Positions 23,106 to 35,548 of a DNA stretch of 64,000 bases are shown piece by piece. The translations under genes were made by a program, and so were the position numbers. The first letter of the stretch is position 1. The number at the start of each line of letters is the position of its first letter. The notes beneath the pieces are model-generated. The model had not been told where the DNA came from, ran no database searches, and worked only from the letters and a program-made list of their open reading frames with translations. Origin of the DNA: Paulownia fortunei (Eukaryota > Streptophyta > Magnoliopsida > Lamiales > Paulowniaceae); the NCBI GenBank assembly GCA_019321725.1, contig CM033116.1, forward strand, positions 4,646,642 through 4,710,641. Direction: 5' to 3'.

Positions 23106-25602
23106 TTCAATAATGTACTATCATTGTCCTCTAACTTTGTTCTCCTCTGATGATGTACCACCTTCTCTCGTGTACGGGATTACAAAAAATTGTCCTGTGT
23201 GATTGGTTACAAGCCCACGATCCTGCTTTGCACGTTAGATGTCGGAGAAAGTAGAAGTTTATTTTGGAACTTAGGTTGAGATTTGTGAACAAAGTTTATT
23301 AGTTTCTTTCCCATGTTGCTTAGGAATACTCTCATGTAGGTGTATCATGTTATCTTATCCTAATAATTTCTGTCACTTGTTGGTATATCATGTTATCTTA
23401 TTCCATTTTGTTACAATTGTGCACTTAAAGTTGCCCTCAGATTGATGTGAATGCAATAATAAGAGAATTAAGGCTATGTAGAATGTTGATATGGAGACAC
23501 CAAGGATGATGGTATATAGTTCTGCATACTGACAGATGCTTGATTGGAATAGTTGTTTCTCTGAAAGCTCCGGAAATTGGGATTTGAGATTTGAGAATTC
23601 ATCCATACTTGATGTCGATTAGGGTTGGCATGTCATGGCAGCTCATACTTGTTCATATGTTTTCTGTTTTACATTTTTGTAAAATGTTAAAAATCATAAA
23701 ATGTCTCTATAGACTTAAAACTAGTGAGTCCTGATAGAAAAAATCTGAGTCTTATTGACCTTTCTGGCCTCAACAAAAATGGGTGAACCATGTGATATAA
23801 CTGCAGCATGTAGGGTATGTAGAATTCATGCCATAACAATCTTCTTTTATAAATGAAACATAATTGGTTCTAATTGGGTTCTCTCCTAAAGGTTCATATC
23901 GGAATTTGGGGATTGTATATGGGCTTTTTCTTCTTGGTGTTAGCATTATAATTACGGAAAGATAATCTAATACCAATATAATTGGCATCTCATACAATCA
24001 TCACATATCTCCTTACAGATATGTAGCTTGGTTTTGCTAAATAAGCTTACCTTCTTCCTTGTCTACATAGTTCATCATCGCCAAGATAGTTTGGTTGCCT
24101 GATTTATTTTCACAACTATAGCAGAACAAGCAATGGCTAAGTTTATATGCACGTCTGGGGGTGCTTCCGAGCAAGCTTTTCCAGGGGAGTAGAATGGAGG
24201 TTTGTTCTACAACTTGGCTTCTATACACAATCGTAATATCCTATGATGACAGGTAATATGACTCAGTCAAGAGGCTAAATTTTTCAGAAACTCAGTTGCT
24301 TCACAATTTAATATTTATCTTGATTAAGTTTGGCCTCATTATACTTGCAACTAAATTTTACAAGCATTTTGGGCCACTGATATCTTTGATGGGATGATTA
24401 AAAACACTATTTACGTGAAAATTCTCGCTCACTTTTGACTGAATAATTCTCTCTGAGTTGTTATCATATATTAAGCCTCAATGTTTAACATGATTTCAAA
24501 TTTAAATGAGTGGAGTTGTAGTTCTTGAGAACGTCTTTAAAAATTAAACTTTTCTTTCTAGTTCTTTATTACACTGGTTAGGACAATTTGACTTCTATGC
24601 ATTAGTTTGAATTGAGGTTACCTGTTTTAAAGGTGCTTAGGACAATTTGTGAGCTATAGATGTGGTTGAACCATCAGTGCAATAATCAAATCTTTCCTTG
24701 ATAAGGTCTTGTAGGTGAGTGCATTGTAGATGCTGCACTCAATGCACATACATTAGATTCAATATCCACCTTTCAAGTGTCTCATGTTTTATAAAATGGA
24801 AAACTTGACTGTAATTCATAGGTTTATAGGTATTAGGTGTAACACGGATTCGACCCGTTGATAAAACGGCCAATTTAGGAGAGGCCAAAAGAGGTGGTGA
24901 AGGGCATATGGCAATAAGGAGCTAAGAGGTGCACAGGAATAGGAACAACATAAATAGGGCGTGGGCATCGTAAGCGAGTTTTACGACTGAGAAAGTCAGG
25001 CAACTCTTTAGATTTGACCCCGAAAACTTGTTGGATTAATTTTGACACAATTTTTTGTGGGTCCTTCTATTTGTTAGGACTTCAAATTCTGATCAACTCT
25101 TTAATACTAGTATAATGTCATTGTCAATTGGCTCATCCCGCCCACTAGGATGATGAGCAGAAGCATGGAGTCGTGAAACACAATATATATATATATATAT
25201 TGAGCAATATAAAAAACTAAAAAATAATAAAGTATCAATGAAGAACTCATATCCATGTCAAAGATATTTTATAGTGAGAGTGAGAGTAAGAGTAAAAACA
25301 TACCGACTTGGAGAATATTTATTTTTTCACATAATTTTAAACTTGATTATTATTATCCTTCGATGTTGCTACTTATATTATGTCATGTGGTTCCCTCATG
25401 TTGATACTGTTCCATCTTGTCAGCAACCGTATACAAATGTGTGCTCTATATAATCAGAAAATAAAATAAAAGAGAAATAAATCTATATATGTATATATAT
25501 ATTGGTATATGTATTTAAAAAAATATATGTATATTTACACACACATTTTACATGTAGCAAATGAATTGATTTGATTTTGTTCGAGAAGCCTAAATCAAGG
25601 AG
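23106..25602 (+). repeat. Unit A of a duplicated segment of about 2.5 kb
   Basis: This segment is collinear with 28342-30785, starting at TTCAATAATGTACTATCATTG and ending around TGAATTGATTTGATTTTG and AAGCCTAAAT. Long stretches are nearly identical by eye. Unit A carries about 245 bases (roughly 23905-24149) missing from unit B. It lacks about 260 bases that unit B has near 29609-29868. No recognised protein is encoded. A small minus-strand ORF (23388-23606) is kept open in both units. The right end abuts the Copia fragment directly. Confidence 0.85.
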
Positions 25603-27876
25603 GTGAATTCATTGGAAAATCCTTCTTGAATTATTGCATAAAAAAATGAATCGATCAACAACTAACAGTTCGGTACAACCCACAATAGAATGAAGTTGTA
25701 GAACGAAAGAATCATACAATATGTGAAATGGAACGAAGCATGATTACAAGAAAAGGACTTCCAAAAAGTTTTTGGATAGGAGCAATAAATGCAGCAGTCT
25801 ATATTCTGAATCGATCATCAACAAAGGCAATTCTCAATAAGACTCCGTATGAGGCTTGGCATCGAAGAAAGCCACAAGTAAATCATCTTAAAGTTTTTGG
25901 CTGCATTGTTTATTCACATATTCATTCCCAGCAGAGAGAGAAGTTCGATGGTAAAGAAGAGAAACTTATCTTTATTGGTTATAATGACGAATCCAAGGGA
26001 TATCATTTACTAGATCCAAAGACAAATAAACTCATTATTTATTGAGATGTTATATTTGATGAAAAACAGTCATGGAACTGGAAAGAAATTGAAAAGATAA
26101 CAAAGATTGTATATGTGCCTACACCGATGACTACGTTAACAAATCAAGAAAATCAACCAAGCATAGGTGGAACCACAATCCAAGATCCAGTTCATCATAA
26201 TCACCTAGAGAATCTTATCCAGAATCTGAAAGTCTAGTCAGAAGAGAATGAAGTTTAAGAGAAATTTATGAATCGTGTGATGTAGCATTTTTCGCTTGTG
26301 AGTCACACACTTATGCAGAAGCTGCTAAAGAAGAAATTTGGTAAATAGCAATGAATGAAGAAATTACAAGCATTGAGAAGAATCAGACATGGGAGCTCGT
26401 AGACCTTCTCGAAGGAAAAAGTGTGATCGGGGTAAAATGGACCTACAAGACAAAGTTCAAGAAATTTGGCTTAATTCTTAAGCACAAAGCTCGTTTAGTT
26501 GCAAAAGGATATTCTTAGCAGCCAAGAGTTGATTTCACTGAAACATTTGCACCAGTTGCTCGAATGAAAATAATGTGAGTTGTCTTAGCTCTAGCAGCAC
26601 TATTGGAGCTACCAGTTTATCAATTGGATGTTAAATCAACATTTCTCAATGGTGACTTAGAAGAAAAAGTTTATTTGGAGCAACCAGAAGGTTCTGTTGT
26701 CAAAGGCAAAGAAGATAAAGTCTATCAACTCAAAAAAGCATTATACGAATTGAAACAAGCACCAAGCGTCTAGAACAGGAACAACCAAATTGACAGTTAT
26801 TTTCAGAAAAATGAATTTCAAAGAAGTCAAAGTAAGCCGTCATTATACGTGAAATTTTTTTTTTCTCAATTTCTTATTGTTTGTTTTTATGTGGATGACT
26901 TGATTTATACAGTGACTGATCCATGATAGTGAAATAATTCAAAAAGGCCATAATGAAGGAATATGAGATGATTGATTTGAGTTTCATGAAATATTTTCTT
27001 GGGATTCAAGTTCGCCAATCAAAAGGAGAAATATTTATTTATCAAGAAAAATATCTTGAAGAAGTATTGAAGAAATTTAAGATGAATAATTGCAAGTCAA
27101 TCTTGACCCCACTCGCAGTTAATGAAAAATTACATTTGAATGATGGTGCAACCAAAGTTGATGCAAATACTTACTGAAGTTTAGTTGGCTCCTTGATCTA
27201 CTTAACAAATACAAGGCTTGATATTGTCTATCCAGTTAATTTAATATTAAGGTTCATGCACGATCTGAGCAAAAACAACACTCTGCAGCAACAAAAAGGA
27301 TCTTACGATACCTTCAAGGAACGAGAAAGCTCAATATCAAGTATGTCAAAGAGAAAGAAAATAAGCTTATTGGATACATTGATAGTGACTGGGTTGGGTC
27401 ACTTAATGATCGTAAAAGTACATTCATATATATATTTCATTTAGGTTCAAAAATAATTGCATGGGCATCTAAAAAGAAGAAGACGGTATCACTCTCGTTA
27501 GCAAAAGTAGAACATATCGTAGCCACTAATGCCGCTTGTGAAGCAGTTTGGCTACGAAGAATTTTGTTTGATGTTCAACAGAAGCATGACACTCCCATAA
27601 TAATTTTTTGTGATAATATGTCAACTATCGCAATGACGAAAATTTTCAATTTTTCATACAAGGTCGAAGCATATCGAACTGCGACATCACTTCATCAGGA
27701 ATCAATAAGAAATTCAGTTGGAGTTTGGGAACACAAAAGAGTAGTTGACAGATGGTTTCACCAAAGTAATCAGTCTTGAAAAGATGGAACAATTTCGGAA
27801 TAATGTCCAAATTACAAATTAAGAGGAGTGTTAAAATAGTGATTTGTAATACAAGTACTTCCCAATTGTGTCTGAT

Positions 27877-27938
27877 TAGTGCATGATTATGCTGTACTAA
27901 GAATGGATAGTGCATAATTATGTTGCACTAAGAATGAC
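27877..27938 (+). repeat. 31 bp direct repeat in LTR U3
   Basis: Two adjacent copies of TAGTGCATGATTATGCTGTA followed by CTAAGAATGG differ at a few bases (27877-27907 and 27908-27938). Repeats in U3 upstream of the TATA box often act as enhancer elements in plant retrotransposons; that role here is inference. Confidence 0.85.
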
Positions 27939-28152
27939 ACTTGTAGATTAGGACAATCGGCTAGCTACTTTCTTCTTTAGTGTGGTTTTTTTAAATAAAT
28001 TTTTTAATGTGTGTTAGGTAATGCTTAAGCCTATAAATAGATAATATTGTTGCATATTTGAAAGCAAGCAAGAGAGAGAAAATTAGACAAGCATCTTGAG
28101 TAAGTGTAGAACTCAAGTGAGAAAATAGCAATAAATAGAGCATAGTAAAAGG

Positions 28153-28156
<4 letters not shown>

Positions 28157-28202
<46 letters not shown>
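28157..28202 (+). repeat. (GA)n microsatellite within the LTR
   Basis: About 22 uninterrupted GA units lie between the LTR TATA box and the LTR end, so they would fall in the R/U5 transcript leader. Confidence 0.95.
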
Positions 28203-28205
<3 letters not shown>

Positions 28206-28341
28206 GACTGAGTCCAAATTAAATTTCAAAGTTGTAGTGTATGAACTTTGGAAAATTATTGTAATATTGCAATTCAAAGATATATTTTACCCTCAAATTT
28301 ATTCAATTTCTCTTTCAATTATATTTAACACCCAACAGCGA

Positions 28342-30785
28342 TTCAATAATGTACTATCATTGTCATGTACCTTTGTTCTCCTGTGACTATGCACCTCCTT
28401 CTCACATTTACTGGATTACAAAAAATTGTCCTGTGTGATTGGTTACAAGCCCATGAGCCTGCTTTGCACATTAGATGTTGGAGAAAGTAGAAACTATTTT
28501 GGAACTTAGGTTATTGGTCAAACAAAGTTTATTATTTTCCTTCCAGTGTTGCTTAGGAATACTCTCATGTAGGTGTATCATGTTATCTTATCCTAATTAT
28601 TTCTGTCACCTGTTGGTATATCACGTGATCTTATTCCATTTTATAACAATTGTGCACTTCAAGGTGCCCTCAGATTGATGTGAATGCAATAATAAAAGAA
28701 TTAAGGTTGTGTAGAATAGTGTTGATATGGAGACACCAGGGATGATGGTATATAGTTCTGCACACTGACAGATGCTTGATTGGAATAGTTGTTTCTCTGA
28801 AAGCTCCGGAAATTGGGACTTGAGATTTGAGAATTCATCCATACTTGATGTCGATTAGGGTTGGCATGTCATGGCAGCTCATACTTGTTCATATGTTTTT
28901 TGTTTTACATTTTTCTAAAATGTTAAAAATCATAAAATGTCTCTATAGACTTAAAACTAGTGAGTCCTGATAGAAACAATCTGAGCCTTATTGACCTTTC
29001 TGGCCTCAACAAAAATGGGTGAACCATGTGATATAACTGCAGCATGTAGGGTATGTAGAATTCATGCCATAATATTCTTCTTTTGTAAGTGAAACAAAAT
29101 TGGTCCTAAATAGGTTCTCTCCTGAAGGTTCATATTGGAATTTGGGGACATATGCATGTTTGGGGGTGCTTCCGAGCAATCTTTTCCAGGGGAGTAGCAT
29201 GGAGGTTTGTTCTACAACTTGGCTTCTCTACACAATATTAACTTCCTGTGATGACAGGTAATATGACTCAGTTAAGAGGCTAAATTTTTCAGAAACTCAG
29301 TGGTTTTACAATTCGTTATTTAAAAAGCATTTCTCTTGATTAAGTTTGGCCTCGTTATACTTGCAACTAAATTTTACAAGCATTCTGAGCCACGGACATC
29401 TTTGATGAGATGACTGCTTTAAAACACTCTTTACGTGAGAAATTCCTGTAGCATATATATCACTTTTGACTGAATACTTCTCTATGAGCTGTTATCATAT
29501 ATTAAGCCTCAATGTTTAACATGGTTTCAAATTTAAATGAGTGGAGTTGTAGTTCTTGAGAATGTCTGTAAAAATTAAACTTTTCTTTCTAGTTCTTTAT
29601 TACTCTGGCTAGCTTTACTGCTTAAAAGCTCCTCCTGTTCCAGAAATCAATTAATCAACTGATTTTAGTTTCTTCTGGAATAACTTGATTTTAACTTATC
29701 ACGTTCTACGCTTTATGCTAAGTTATTTTCCTTTGGCAGAAGAGAAGGCTCAGTAGACTTCAAATGCTTTTTGGATATGTTGATGTCACAAGTTGCTTGA
29801 CCTGTATGTATTCCATATATCCTTTGCCGACCAATCTTCGTGAATGCGTATTATATGGAACAATTTAACTTCTATGCATTAGTTTGAATTTAGGTAACCT
29901 GTTTTAAAGGTGCTTAGGACAATTTGTGGGTTGTAGATGTGGTTGAACAATCAGTGCAATAATCAAGTCTTGCCTTCATAAAGTCTTGTCCAGTGTATCA
30001 TGTTTTATAAAATAGTACATTTGACTTTAATTTATTGGTATTGTACATAGTGTAATATGAATTCGACCGTTGATAAAATGGCCAGTTTAGGAGAGTTAAA
30101 AGAGGTTGTGAAGGGCATATGGTAATAAGGAGTTAAGAGATACATAGGAATGTGACAACATAAACAAGGGTGTGGCATCGTAAGCGAGTTTTACGACTGA
30201 GAAAGTCAGCAATTCTTTAGATTTGACCCAAATCATTACTTTGAATTAATTTTAACACAATTTTTTATGATTTGAAATTCTAATCAACTCTTTAATAATA
30301 GTATAATGTCATTGTCAATTGGCTCCTGCCACCCACAAGGATGATGAGCAGAAGCAATGGAGTCGTGAAACACAATATATATATGTATAAATTGAGCAAT
30401 ATAAAATACTTAAAAAAAATAAAATATAAATGAAGAACTCATATCCACGTCAAAGTATTTTATAGTGAGAGTAAGAGTAAGGATAAAAGCATACCGACTT
30501 AAAGAATATTTAATTTTTTCACGTAAATTTTAAATTAATATCATTTAATACTGCTATTGTAGTTGTCCAATATTGACACTGTTCTATTTTGTCATCGAGC
30601 ATATCTAAATGTGTGCTCTATATAATTAAAATTTTTTTTTATATATATTAGTATATGTGTGTGTGTATATATATATTTAATTTTTTTTTATATTTTTTGA
30701 AATATATATGTAATATATACACACAAAGTTTTACATGTACCAAATGAATTGATTTGATTTTGTGCAATAAGCCTAAATAAAGTTG
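28342..30785 (+). repeat. Unit B of the duplicated 2.5 kb segment
   Basis: Collinear with 23106-25602 and starting only about four bases after the end of the Copia 3' LTR. It keeps the landmark blocks ATTGTCCTGTGTGATTGGTT, CCATACTTGATGTCGATTAG and CATCGTAAGCGAGTTTTACG in the same order as unit A. It lacks about 245 bases of unit A and has an extra block near 29609-29868. A minus-strand ORF (28621-28842) matches the one in unit A. After 30785 the sequence no longer matches anything following unit A. Confidence 0.85.
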
Positions 30786-32422
30786 ATTTGGACAGGCAAA
30801 GATTCAAAGATTCGAGTCACTCCACAACTCTATTTAGGTCCACACGTCTCTTTCCTCTATGGAATCATTCTGCTTTCCTCAATTATTCTAAATTATTGCT
30901 TGCTTTAGTGTAAGGGGTGCACAAATTTAAAATTGAACTTTTTTTTTTTAAATGTGAAATCAAATTGAAAATTTTGATTTAACGTGGTATTTGGTTTGGT
31001 ATCAGTTTTTGACCTCATCAAATCAAATATCAAATTTATTTATTTTATTTACATAATATTTTTTTTCTATTTTTTAGGCTTTTTTTGTCCTTAATCCAAA
31101 TTTGAAGAGTGAAATTCAAATTTCTCACTCCATTTCTCAAACACAGTCTTATATATGCTATATTTGGTGCATATATATTTGATTTATATCCATTATACAA
31201 GTGTCATATTTTTTATAAAATTAAATACTTAATTTTCATTCATATACCAAATGTACTATGTATATTATTCTCAAACACCAACACCAACAACCACCGTCAA
31301 CCGTTGGTACAACCACCACCGTCGGCCCTAGCATAACCAAGCCTTGTTCGACCACGAGCCTCATTCCTCACCAGCCACCACAGTCGGCCGCAAATCTCTT
31401 GCGAAAATAGTTGAAATTTTCTGTAATCGCTAGGGTTGCCACCTTCTTTGTGAAACATGTAGACAATGGACTGTTTTGCTGCCTTCTGTAGTTCTCTTGC
31501 ATTTAATTTTTAAAGACGTTATATCCTATTTTCACTGGTTGGATTAATTTTTTTATTATGTTTGTATCACTTTTATCTATAATATAAAAGTTGAGTTGGA
31601 ATGGTGAAATATTAGAATTGGGCTGTTTAATATCCATTTCTAAGTTGTACATAAGTAATATTAGAATTGGAAAGTGAATTTTCAGGCTTTCTGATATTAT
31701 TTTTTATTTATTTTTTGGGAAAATTTTATTTTATTGGTTTGTCGAACTGAATTACAATAAATATTCGGTAACTAACCAAACCCAATGGAATAATTTTTTG
31801 GTGTACGATATACTATTGTGGTATCCAAAATTTTAATTGGTCCAGTTTTAAGCCTTGATAGTCATAGGCACTAGGTACCTCAAACCTATTTCCTCTTCAC
31901 AAAAACTAGTGTGCAATTTGACACATCATAAAGTTGTTTTCTGTGTATTATAACTCATATATAATGCCGAAGTACTACATTATAAAAAAAAATATAAGTA
32001 CATAAAATCACTATTTTATGCTTGATGGAGATGATAAACTCTTTAAAAATAACTTAAATTAATTTTTTTTTTGACAAAAACTAAAAGAGGAGCTCGATTA
32101 TCATAAAAGAAAAATGAGAAGTTAGGATTTCTACATTCCTTAAATAAAGTGCCGAGATCCCAATTTATACTTAGAAAGTATAACAAACCCCTTAAAAACT
32201 TGACTATAATATTATTAAACTGTCATTATTAATACTTATAAATAATTAGTTTCATGCTTTACGTTATCAAACACTTCAAGATTTTATTTTTAAAATAGAA
32301 TATAATAATTAAAAGATGTATGAACTTATAAGATAGCATATTAATGGAGTTTGAAGGCAAACACAATTTCATATTATAAAGAAGTTTAGGGAAGAAAATC
32401 TAATTGTTCCAAATGTCATATA

Positions 32423-32670
32423 CTTCCGCTATCCCAAAATAATTGCTCAATTTGCTAAAGTATGAAGTCAAATTATTTTTATGTTTTAACTAACTTATTA
32501 TATTGGTTCTTTTATTAAACTTTCAAATCTCAGCATTTGTTGTATAAATTAATAGTGTTCAATTAATTTTTAAAAAAAATGAACAGATTATTTATTATTC
32601 CAGTAAAGTAGATAATCAAATTGATCAATCAAATGCTAGTAAATGAATCATTATTTTGGGATGGAGGAAA
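32423..32670 (+). mobile_element. Stowaway-like MITE
   Basis: The left end CTTCCGCTATCCCAAAATAA and the reverse complement of the right end, TTTCCTCCATCCCAAAATAA, form imperfect terminal inverted repeats. TA dinucleotides at 32421-32422 and 32671-32672 fit the TA target duplication of Tc1/mariner-derived Stowaway elements. The length of 248 bp and the AT-rich core fit the class. No coding capacity. Confidence 0.82.
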
Positions 32671-34227
32671 TATTAGGTATAAAATAAAGGCACGTTATGA
32701 CACATTCAAGAAAAATGCGATTAGGGCAAAAAGTAATTACAACAATGGTACATGGTGCACGTAGAAGAAAAATATTGGTTGTAATGGGGTAACAATAATA
32801 AGGATAATGAGATTTGTCCAAAACATTTTTTCACAAAATTATTATCCAAACACAAGAAATGTGTCCACGATGAGCATATATATATATATACATACAAGTT
32901 CTAAACAAAAACATAAAAAAGGGAAGGAAAAAAAAAAAGCAAGCAAATGTGTTTTGCAGATTAGTAATTTAATTTTAACTATTATCGAATTTGCTTTCAG
33001 TATTTCGGTAAACCAATTTTTTTAAAAAAATTAAAAAATAGTTAAGATTTATATTACAATCAAAATTGTATTTTTTTATTTATTAATTTTTTTAATTTTG
33101 GTAAATAAACAATACATAATAATATAAAAATAAATAAAATATAAAAATATGTATATAAAAATATTAATTTGATATTCGGTATGGACCAATAAACCTAAAC
33201 CCAATCGAATATCGAAAAATAAATATCGAACATTGAATCAAATTTTTCTATTTGATTTTGGTATCTACATAATTTTTTGATTCAATTATTTTACCAAACT
33301 CTGAACACCTCTAATTTTATTTCACATGTGATTGACTCGTTGAATTGTACATCCATCAATATAAGTCACTCAGTTTGAATATTCGGTCAAACCCAATCAA
33401 ATTATTTATGAAGACTTGCTATTTTGATCCCACTTGGATTTAGGAAGATTGTGCCTACTAAAAAATAGTCGCTCTATATTCCTAGAACTATAGATTAAAT
33501 TATAGAACCAATTGTTTGTTAGTATTACAAAAGTTTATAATTGTTATCATAGTATAACTCATATTATTGTATTGTATTGATAATTCATTTTGTGTATAAT
33601 TTTATTTGTAAAATATACGCATAATAATTAATATAATATAAAATAATATATAATAAAAATTACAATAAAAAAATTATTTTGTGGCGGGCCCAAAAAAGAA
33701 AAAAAAGGCATGAGTTGTATCATTCTCTACAGTGATGTGTGGAGCCTGCTCCTTTACTAGACATTGGTGGCCCAGTTAGCTGAGACTTCATTTCATTTGA
33801 CAATTTTTTGTGGCTATATACTTTTTGGTCAATTTGAAAGCGTAGCTAGGAAAAAATTCTGCAATAATCACTAACTTTAACTAAGAATGGATTTTGAACC
33901 TGGATGATTAAATTATGTGCAGTATACCTCATTTTTTCAACAATCACAGTATTTTTATTTTTCATCCCTTAGCTATATTTTATGTTCATCATGACAATGT
34001 ATTTAAGGTCGATAATTAACAAACAATAGAGTCTATTAATATTCGAATTTTGACAATTTTAGGGATATAAATTAATAATCTTCTTAAGTAGATAGAGAGC
34101 ACGTTGACAATAGTTTTACATTGCATAAAAATTGAAATTTCAAATTAAACTATATATACCAGTGCTGGTAATTTCATGTAGGATTACTTGGAGGAAGTAT
34201 TTTTTGATATATGAGATTTGTACGTGT

Positions 34228-34272
34228 GGTTAAAAAGCTTTTTTTTTTTAAAAAAAAAAAAAGAGCTTAACC
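34228..34272. repeat. A/T-rich inverted repeat (fold-back)
   Basis: GGTTAAAAAGC plus a T run is followed by an A run and GAGCTTAACC. The two arms are imperfect inverted copies with almost no loop, so a hairpin can form. It may be a transposon scar or simply an expanded palindrome. Confidence 0.6.
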
Positions 34273-34741
34273 AGAAGAAAAAAGAAACCCTGAACTAGCT
34301 TGCTTAGAAATAACCAAGAATATCGACATTTAACGAAAAAGTCACAACAAAAAAGTTGAAATGAATTTCAAGAAAGTATCATGGAAATTAGATATTTATT
34401 CATATTAATAGACAATGAATTTATATATTTTCTCGCATGAGATTACACATGCAGATATACATGCTCTTTTAGCATCAAAATTTGTATGACTATATGGATG
34501 ATCTTTTAATAAACTAATTCCACCCTTTAATGTTTCCATGCTTTCCATCAATTACGCACATGCTATCCTTTGCTATAGTATTTTACACTTATTCCACCGA
34601 CGAAATTTTCTATTATAAAACATGTTGCATCCTGTATTACATTAAATTATTTTTCGATATTTTATGATAAAATTTTATACGTGACAGATAATCCAATAAA
34701 AGATCAACGTGGGCTTATTCTACATATACTATAATCAATTA

Positions 34742-35548
34742 CTAGTTCCCCCACAGAGTCAAGTCAATGTCATCATCTACCTCTTGACTCCAATTGAACC
34801 CTTTTTTCATAGCTGGTGGCGTTAGAAGCATGCCCTCCGCCATGCTATCTAGAAAAACTGGCATGTTAAACATCGGTTCCAAGTCCACAAACCCGACTAG
34901 ACCAGAATTGCTACTTCCAGTAGTAGTACCCATTTCTTCCCCATGTTCACGTTCAAATCCGATGCTAGGAGTTTCAACAATCTTCTTTAGATCATTCTTG
35001 GCATGAAATGAATCGGACGACGACGAAGGATCCAAAACCATTTTCTGGCTAGCCAAACATATGGAAGAAGGGTTTACTATGTCATTTTCACTTGCATTTT
35101 GCGAAAATGTCAATGAAGTAGTAGAAGATGAAGATGGGGAACTAAAATCCCTAGCTGCTTGGAGAGCGGCCATTTGAATGTCTTGGTGGGAGGATGACGC
35201 AGCGCGCGGGAGGCGCTGGGCGGAGTCGGGGAAGTTGAGTGGCGCGTTGTCGCCATGCAGGGCTAGGGTAGCCACATCGTGTGCCACGGCAGCCATCTCC
35301 GGGTTGGGGAAAGTCCCCAGCCATATTCTTGATTTCTTGTTGGGTTCACGCACTTCAGACACCCATTTGCCTCCGTTTCTCCGCCGCACGCCTCTGTAGA
35401 GTGGGTGGCGCGTTTCCTTGAATATCTTCCTGCCGGCCCTTTTCTTATGAGTTGGTAAATCAATCATAAGAAGGTCGGTGGCTGCTGTAACAGTGCTATC
35501 AAGTGGTGAAGAAGATGAACCTGAAGAATGGGCGCCTTCAAAACTCAT
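34742..35548 (-). CDS. DREB1/CBF-type AP2/ERF transcription factor
   Basis: Intronless ORF of 268 residues. A lysine/arginine-rich segment, [15 protein letters not shown] (residues 35-49), directly precedes one AP2 domain (residues 50-107: [46 protein letters not shown]). It is followed by DSAQRLP. The two segments match the CBF/DREB1 signatures flanking the domain (PKKxAGRxKFxETRHP and DSAWR), with Trp changed to Gln. The valine and glutamate that set DRE specificity are present in WVSEVREP. The acidic C-terminus ends DIDLTLWGN, resembling the LWSY end of CBFs. Such nuclear proteins bind A/GCCGAC elements and activate cold, drought or salt responses. The start is the first Met, with an in-frame stop upstream. 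GC content is higher than in the flanks. DREB1 membership is well supported; the exact orthologue is not. Confidence 0.93.
   Translation of the reverse strand: MSFEGAHSSGSSSSPLDSTVTAATDLLMIDLPTHKKRAGRKIFKETRHPLYRGVRRRNGGKWVSEVREPNKKSRIWLGTFPNPEMAAVAHDVATLALHGDNAPLNFPDSAQRLPRAASSSHQDIQMAALQAARDFSSPSSSSTTSLTFSQNASENDIVNPSSICLASQKMVLDPSSSSDSFHAKNDLKKIVETPSIGFEREHGEEMGTTTGSSNSGLVGFVDLEPMFNMPVFLDSMAEGMLLTPPAMKKGFNWSQEVDDDIDLTLWGN

Larger units (their letters stand above)
25603..28337 (+). mobile_element. 5'-truncated Ty1/Copia LTR retrotransposon, decayed
   Basis: The element starts inside the integrase core (GGEF motif at about 25602, then VVERKNHTI). Next comes an integrase C-terminal segment (25728-26045) with [19 protein letters not shown] and EKLIFIGY. 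Reverse transcriptase follows (about 26320-26920) with ELVDLLEGK, VKWTYKTKFK, ARLVAKGYS, FAPVARM, YQLDVKSTFLNGDLEE and CFYVDDLIYT. RNase H follows (about 27440-27820) with a decayed acidic site and CDNMSTIAMTK. A purine tract (27821-27828) and the 3' LTR end the element. Gag, protease, most of integrase, primer-binding site and 5' LTR are missing. Several in-frame stops (for example 26516-26518 and 26576-26578) and frameshifts show that it cannot code for functional proteins. The order INT-RT-RH defines Copia. Confidence 0.95.
27829..28337 (+). repeat. 3' LTR of the Copia element
   Basis: The LTR begins TGTTAAAATAG directly after the polypurine tract AAGAGGAG (27821-27828) and ends ACCCAACA, so it has TG..CA ends and TGTT/AACA terminal inverted bases. 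Length is 509 bp. It contains a TATA box CTATAAATAG at 28031-28040, a two-copy 31 bp direct repeat in the upstream part (27877-27938) and a (GA)n tract at 28157-28202 downstream of the presumed start. No matching 5' LTR is present in the window. Confidence 0.88.
30786..34741. other. AT-rich spacer with transposon remnants
   Basis: No gene is recognised. The stretch contains a Stowaway-like MITE (listed), fragments sharing the motifs TATTCGGTA and AAACCCAA (31750-31790 and 33170-33200), and a fold-back A/T repeat near 34228-34272. Base composition is strongly AT-biased throughout. Confidence 0.55.
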
